Below are positions 60,986 through 64,000 of a stretch of 64,000 bases of DNA, piece by piece. Within the stretch, counting starts at the first letter, position 1. Every line of letters begins with the position of its first letter. Location of the stretch: NCBI RefSeq assembly GCF_964340395.1, contig NC_135551.1, positions 6,659,463-6,723,462 of the forward strand. The letters run 5' to 3'. Made by a program: the position numbers and the translations under genes. The DNA is from Glandiceps talaboti. Lineage: Eukaryota > Hemichordata > Enteropneusta > Spengelidae. The notes under the pieces are model-generated. The model saw only the letters and a program-made list of their open reading frames with translations, was not told the DNA's origin and searched no databases.

Positions 60986-61105
60986 ATGAATTCACGTGCC
61001 CAGCAGGGTCGTACAAATGTCGAAATAGTCAGGTGTGTGTTAGCCAACCTTATGTATGCGACAATAATCCTCAATGTAGCCATGGTGACGATGAATTATA
61101 TTGTA
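60986..61105 (+). CDS. Exon: LDLa repeat 7
   Basis: The acceptor is ctgtatttttaataacag and the donor gtaagt; 120 bp, phase 1 to phase 1. The peptide FTCPAGSYKCRNSQVCVSQP, then YVCDNNPQCSHGDDELYC has six cysteines and an acidic HGDDE end. It is the last LDLa before the LRR block, the position occupied by the single LDLa of relaxin receptors (although there it is N-terminal to a linker). Confidence 0.9.
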
Positions 61106-61597
61106 GTAAGTAACATTTTTGATTTGTCAAATCCTAAGTGGATCGTATTCTACCTCTAGGAAGGAAATATAGATGAACTTTGAAGTTTTGAATTTAACCC
61201 TGATCACATTTCATACTCTTGATATCTTCACACCAAAATACATATCATACCTGACAATGTGCTATCTTCAGCGATATTGCCACTTTAACACTATGTCGAA
61301 TATCCAATAACTTGATGATAAATGCAGTCAAACCCCTGTATCCCAATTAAGAAAATATATATCGAGAAAGTTGTGAATAATCTTTGACATACTTCGCTGT
61401 TACATGTTTGTATAGTCAATATGTTTATATAATCAACATAAACGCATTTACTACTAAATAAATCAAGTGGCGTAGTGGTCTAATTAGCTCATTAGGTGAA
61501 CTTACTCGTGTCGGTTGTCTGTTAATATCGAATCCCTTCTCATTCTCATAATCTATTTTAACATATATCCTTTGTTCAATACTGTAATATACTTAAG
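61106..61597. other. Intron with a tRNA-like (SINE?) segment
   Basis: At about 61468-61540 the text gtggcgtagtggtctaatta ... atcgaatcccttct resembles a tRNA-derived SINE head: an A-box-like tagtggtctaattag and a B-box-like atatcgaatcc about 45 bp apart. No full cloverleaf can be folded by eye. Confidence 0.35.
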
Positions 61598-61700
61598 GTG
61601 TCATTTGTCCCATTGGATGTCTGTGTAATGGCCTTGAAATCAACTGCCAGAATTCATCGTTACGAGATCTAAATTTATTGAACTCATCAGTACGAAGCAT
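61598..61700 (+). CDS. Exon: LRR N-terminal cap
   Basis: The acceptor is atatacttaag and the donor gtgagt; 103 bp, entering in phase 1 and leaving in phase 2. The peptide VICPIGCLCNGLEINCQNSS, then LRDLNLLNSSVRSM has the LRRNT cysteine pattern C-x3-C-x-C-x6-C, as in relaxin receptors and GRL101. The change from phase 1 to phase 2 marks the start of the LRR block. Confidence 0.85.
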
Positions 61701-62056
61701 GTGAGTATCTGATAAAGGGCAAATAGAAAATTATTACCAGCGACAACGAAAGTAGTTCAAGTGACGTGATGAATATTATAGCGCAACAGTTGAGAAATAT
61801 TGCATATTTTGAATATTTTGATGTTATACTTATCATTTTACATTTTCAACCAACAAAGAGAAGCATCCCGCATTTTGCATTTTGGCCTTTCTGCTTGTTT
61901 ATGTGATATGTTCAAAATGGCAAAATACTGGCAAATTAAACATGTTTTGTTTACATTAACAAGAATGTAGAGTGTAATAGTGACCAATTTTACCTTTAAA
62001 ACGAGATACAATTTGCAGGAATGCACTGGAGAAATACTTTATGTTTACATTTCCAG

Positions 62057-62131
62057 TTCTTTCAACAAAGGACGATTAAGAGAAAACGCCTTCAATCACA
62101 CTTTCAAGGACATGGCGTATTTAGCCTATCT
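62057..62131 (+). CDS. Exon: leucine-rich repeat 1
   Basis: The acceptor is tttacatttccag and the donor gtaagt; 75 bp, phase 2 to phase 2 (25 residues). The peptide SFNKGRLRENAFNHTFKDMA, then YLAYL fits x-x-N-x-x-L-x-x-x-x-F....L..L.  One residue more than the usual 24. Confidence 0.8.
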
Positions 62132-63018
62132 GTAAGTAAAATTATATGAAGTGTAATTTATGGTATGTGTCGATGAAAGAAATGTATATAGTACATTTAG
62201 CGATATTAATTATAGTAAATGGATAAGGTGGTTAAAAAGAAGAATGATGTGAGAATCATAAAGAAGCCGCATCCTTCTGGAGGAAAAGGCTGGTTCTTAA
62301 ACAGCCTACTGTTACAGTATTAATTTGAACAACTCGGTACCAAGGGGGGCTAAGTATTTATAGCAGACCTTAAATTTATAAGAAAGGAAATATACTAAAA
62401 AGAATAAATGTATATCAAAATACTACTAAAATAGTGTTATAATAACTATAACTTAGAAAAACATAATATGATTCCATGTATGGAAATATATCAAGCTTAT
62501 TTTTCTAATGCATAAATGGAATATATATATTTAATCGTATGTAGCTTTATCTGTCACCAAATAAATTAACATCAACCCGATTGAAGAAAAAAATGACTAA
62601 TTATGACTAGAGTTTTTCCATTTTAACTTGGGATGTAGGGCTTGAAGACATTCTCCGTTGTTATGTTACCATTTTCCAATCGTATATTATAGTTAGAGTG
62701 TTTCACCAGGGTTTAGTGACAAGATAAGTGGATTCAGTCCCATTTCTTATCCTACTTAGATATCTCAAATACAAGCATATGGACAAGGAGATAGCACTAC
62801 TTATTATGTAATTTTCTTTCAAATAAATACTGTTGAATCCTGAAAATAAATAGTGTTGAATCCTGAAAATACATGGTAACCTGTAGCCCTAAGTGCATAA
62901 GTCAATAAGAAACGTTTCAAACAAATTAAGGTGGATAATGCTAGGCAATGAAGAATGGGCTAGTGAAAGAATTATGCAATATTGTGTTCATTCATGTAAT
63001 TACGTCTTAACGTCATAG
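62132..63018. other. Intron, no feature
   Basis: AT-rich; a short direct repeat ctgttgaatcctgaaaataa / gtgttgaatcctgaaaatac sits near 62830-62875. Nothing else is recognised. Confidence 0.45.
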
Positions 63019-63090
63019 TGACCTGGCAGACAATGGGCTCGAGACTTTGGCAGTTGATATCTTTGACGGACTACGGAATCTGTTATTTTT
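63019..63090 (+). CDS. Exon: leucine-rich repeat 2
   Basis: The acceptor is cttaacgtcatag and the donor gtaagt; exactly 72 bp, phase 2 to phase 2. The peptide is DLADNGLETLAVDIFDGLRN followed by LLF, a textbook 24-residue LRR (LxLxxNxLxxLxxxxFxxLxxLxx) of the one-exon-per-repeat type seen in LGRs. Confidence 0.9.
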
Positions 63091-63557
63091 GTAAGTGCAA
63101 GTTATTTGTTTCTTATTTTGCTGTTAATGACATTATTCATGTTTAATCTGTTTCTACTAAACCAGAAACACTAGCGGGCTTTTATTTAGGCCCCGCGTTG
63201 TTTTTCTTTTCACATCTCGCGCAAAGATTGTTACAAATTTCACAGACAAACCAAGGTACTGATAATGTGCGCACATATATGAAAAGTTACATTTTATCTC
63301 ATTCTATCTTTGTGAACACAAATGACGTTTTGTTTTTGACTGTTCCTTTTTTCGTTCGGTAATATTAATGTTGATTTGTGAGATTAAACATAATCATGTA
63401 TGCATGAGCACTTTTAGAGTCTATATTTGATTTATTGTATATAATCTGTATAAACAAACCTTATATGAGATGAAAAAAGACATCGTGCTTCTTAATTGAA
63501 TCTATTTAATGATTTTGTGTTTGGTAGTGTAACACAAAATGCACTTATTTTTCATAG

Positions 63558-63629
63558 GAACCTATCACAAAATGTATTAAAAGAATTGACTCGCACCAGC
63601 TTCAACGGTTTGAAAAGATTACAATTTCT
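63558..63629 (+). CDS. Exon: leucine-rich repeat 3
   Basis: The acceptor is cacttatttttcatag and the donor gtaagt; 72 bp, phase 2 to phase 2. The peptide is NLSQNVLKELTRTSFNGLKR followed by LQF, again one complete 24-residue LRR. Confidence 0.9.
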
Positions 63630-63966
63630 GTAAGTATGCCAACACCATTGCAGATGAGAACATGCCTTCTATGTACGTTTTTGAACAGGTTTCACAACCG
63701 ACCATAGTTTTGATTTAACTCATTCGCCAATTATGAAAGCTATTCAGGCTTTCATGCTGTGAATAGTATAGCTAGAAATCTCAGAACAATTTTAAATAAT
63801 TTTCAGACGGCCATTTTATTACGATGACACCTGATAACTTTGCATCTAAATACACTGACTATTTTGATCGCTGTCAATGTTTTACAACAAAGAGTAAATA
63901 TTTCATACTTAAGTAACTATCGATCTCCTGTAACACTATCCTAATAGGACATATTATACTTTGCAG

Positions 63967-64000
63967 TGATCTACGGAATAATCCCATCTCTTATTTTGAT
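63967..64000 (+). CDS. Exon: leucine-rich repeat 4, cut by the window edge
   Basis: After the acceptor tattatactttgcag the frame continues in phase 2 with DLRNNPISYFD before the sequence ends. N-N-P-I is a common LRR asparagine-ladder phrase. More LRR exons and the transmembrane exons are expected to the right. Confidence 0.85.

Overview
The window is animal genomic DNA: AT-rich, mostly intron and transposon, with short exons bounded by consensus GT/AG splice sites. I infer an invertebrate (a lophotrochozoan or an invertebrate deuterostome such as a lancelet fits best) from the receptor family, the abundant TACA/TATG tetranucleotide arrays and the mix of Penelope-like and APE-type LINE retroelements. 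The exact taxon cannot be read from the sequence.

One large plus-strand gene occupies about 16.0-64.0 kb and runs off the right edge; its first exon(s) and signal peptide were not found and probably lie to the left. I reconstruct 22 exons, one of them tentative, whose splice phases all agree. The encoded extracellular region reads, in order: EGF; a Link-like domain; a discoidin-like domain split over two exons; PAN/apple; CUB; a C-type lectin domain (three exons, carrying QPD and WYD); a short linker; seven LDL-receptor class A (LDLa) repeats; an LRR N-terminal cap; and at least four leucine-rich repeats. LDLa repeats followed by LRRs is the ectodomain plan of GRL101-type and relaxin-receptor-like leucine-rich-repeat GPCRs, so a rhodopsin-like seven-helix domain is predicted beyond the right edge. 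That helix domain is inference; none of it is in the window.

From 1 to 16 kb no host gene is recognised. This part holds the 5' half of a Penelope-like element (minus strand, broken by one stop), an element with 19-bp inverted ends beside a 136-bp hairpin, two near-identical 2.7-kb direct repeats (5.7-8.5 and 11.8-14.5 kb), a tandem repeat with about 340-bp units carrying a perfect GTTGCC-AT-GGTAAC palindrome, and a decayed OTU-protease ORF (minus strand, about 15 kb).

The introns are packed with mobile DNA. The 13.2-kb intron between the two discoidin-like exons contains a foldback element with tandem-repeat arms, a Penelope-like reverse transcriptase fragment, a pair of 1-kb dispersed repeats and a nearly complete but frameshifted LINE inserted into an older repeat. 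The intron between LDLa 2 and LDLa 3 carries a minus-strand LINE remnant (SGNH-like ORF1 plus endonuclease) abutting the GIY-YIG half of another Penelope-like element. Long microsatellites lie close to several exons, and one forms the polypyrimidine tract of the LDLa 4 acceptor.
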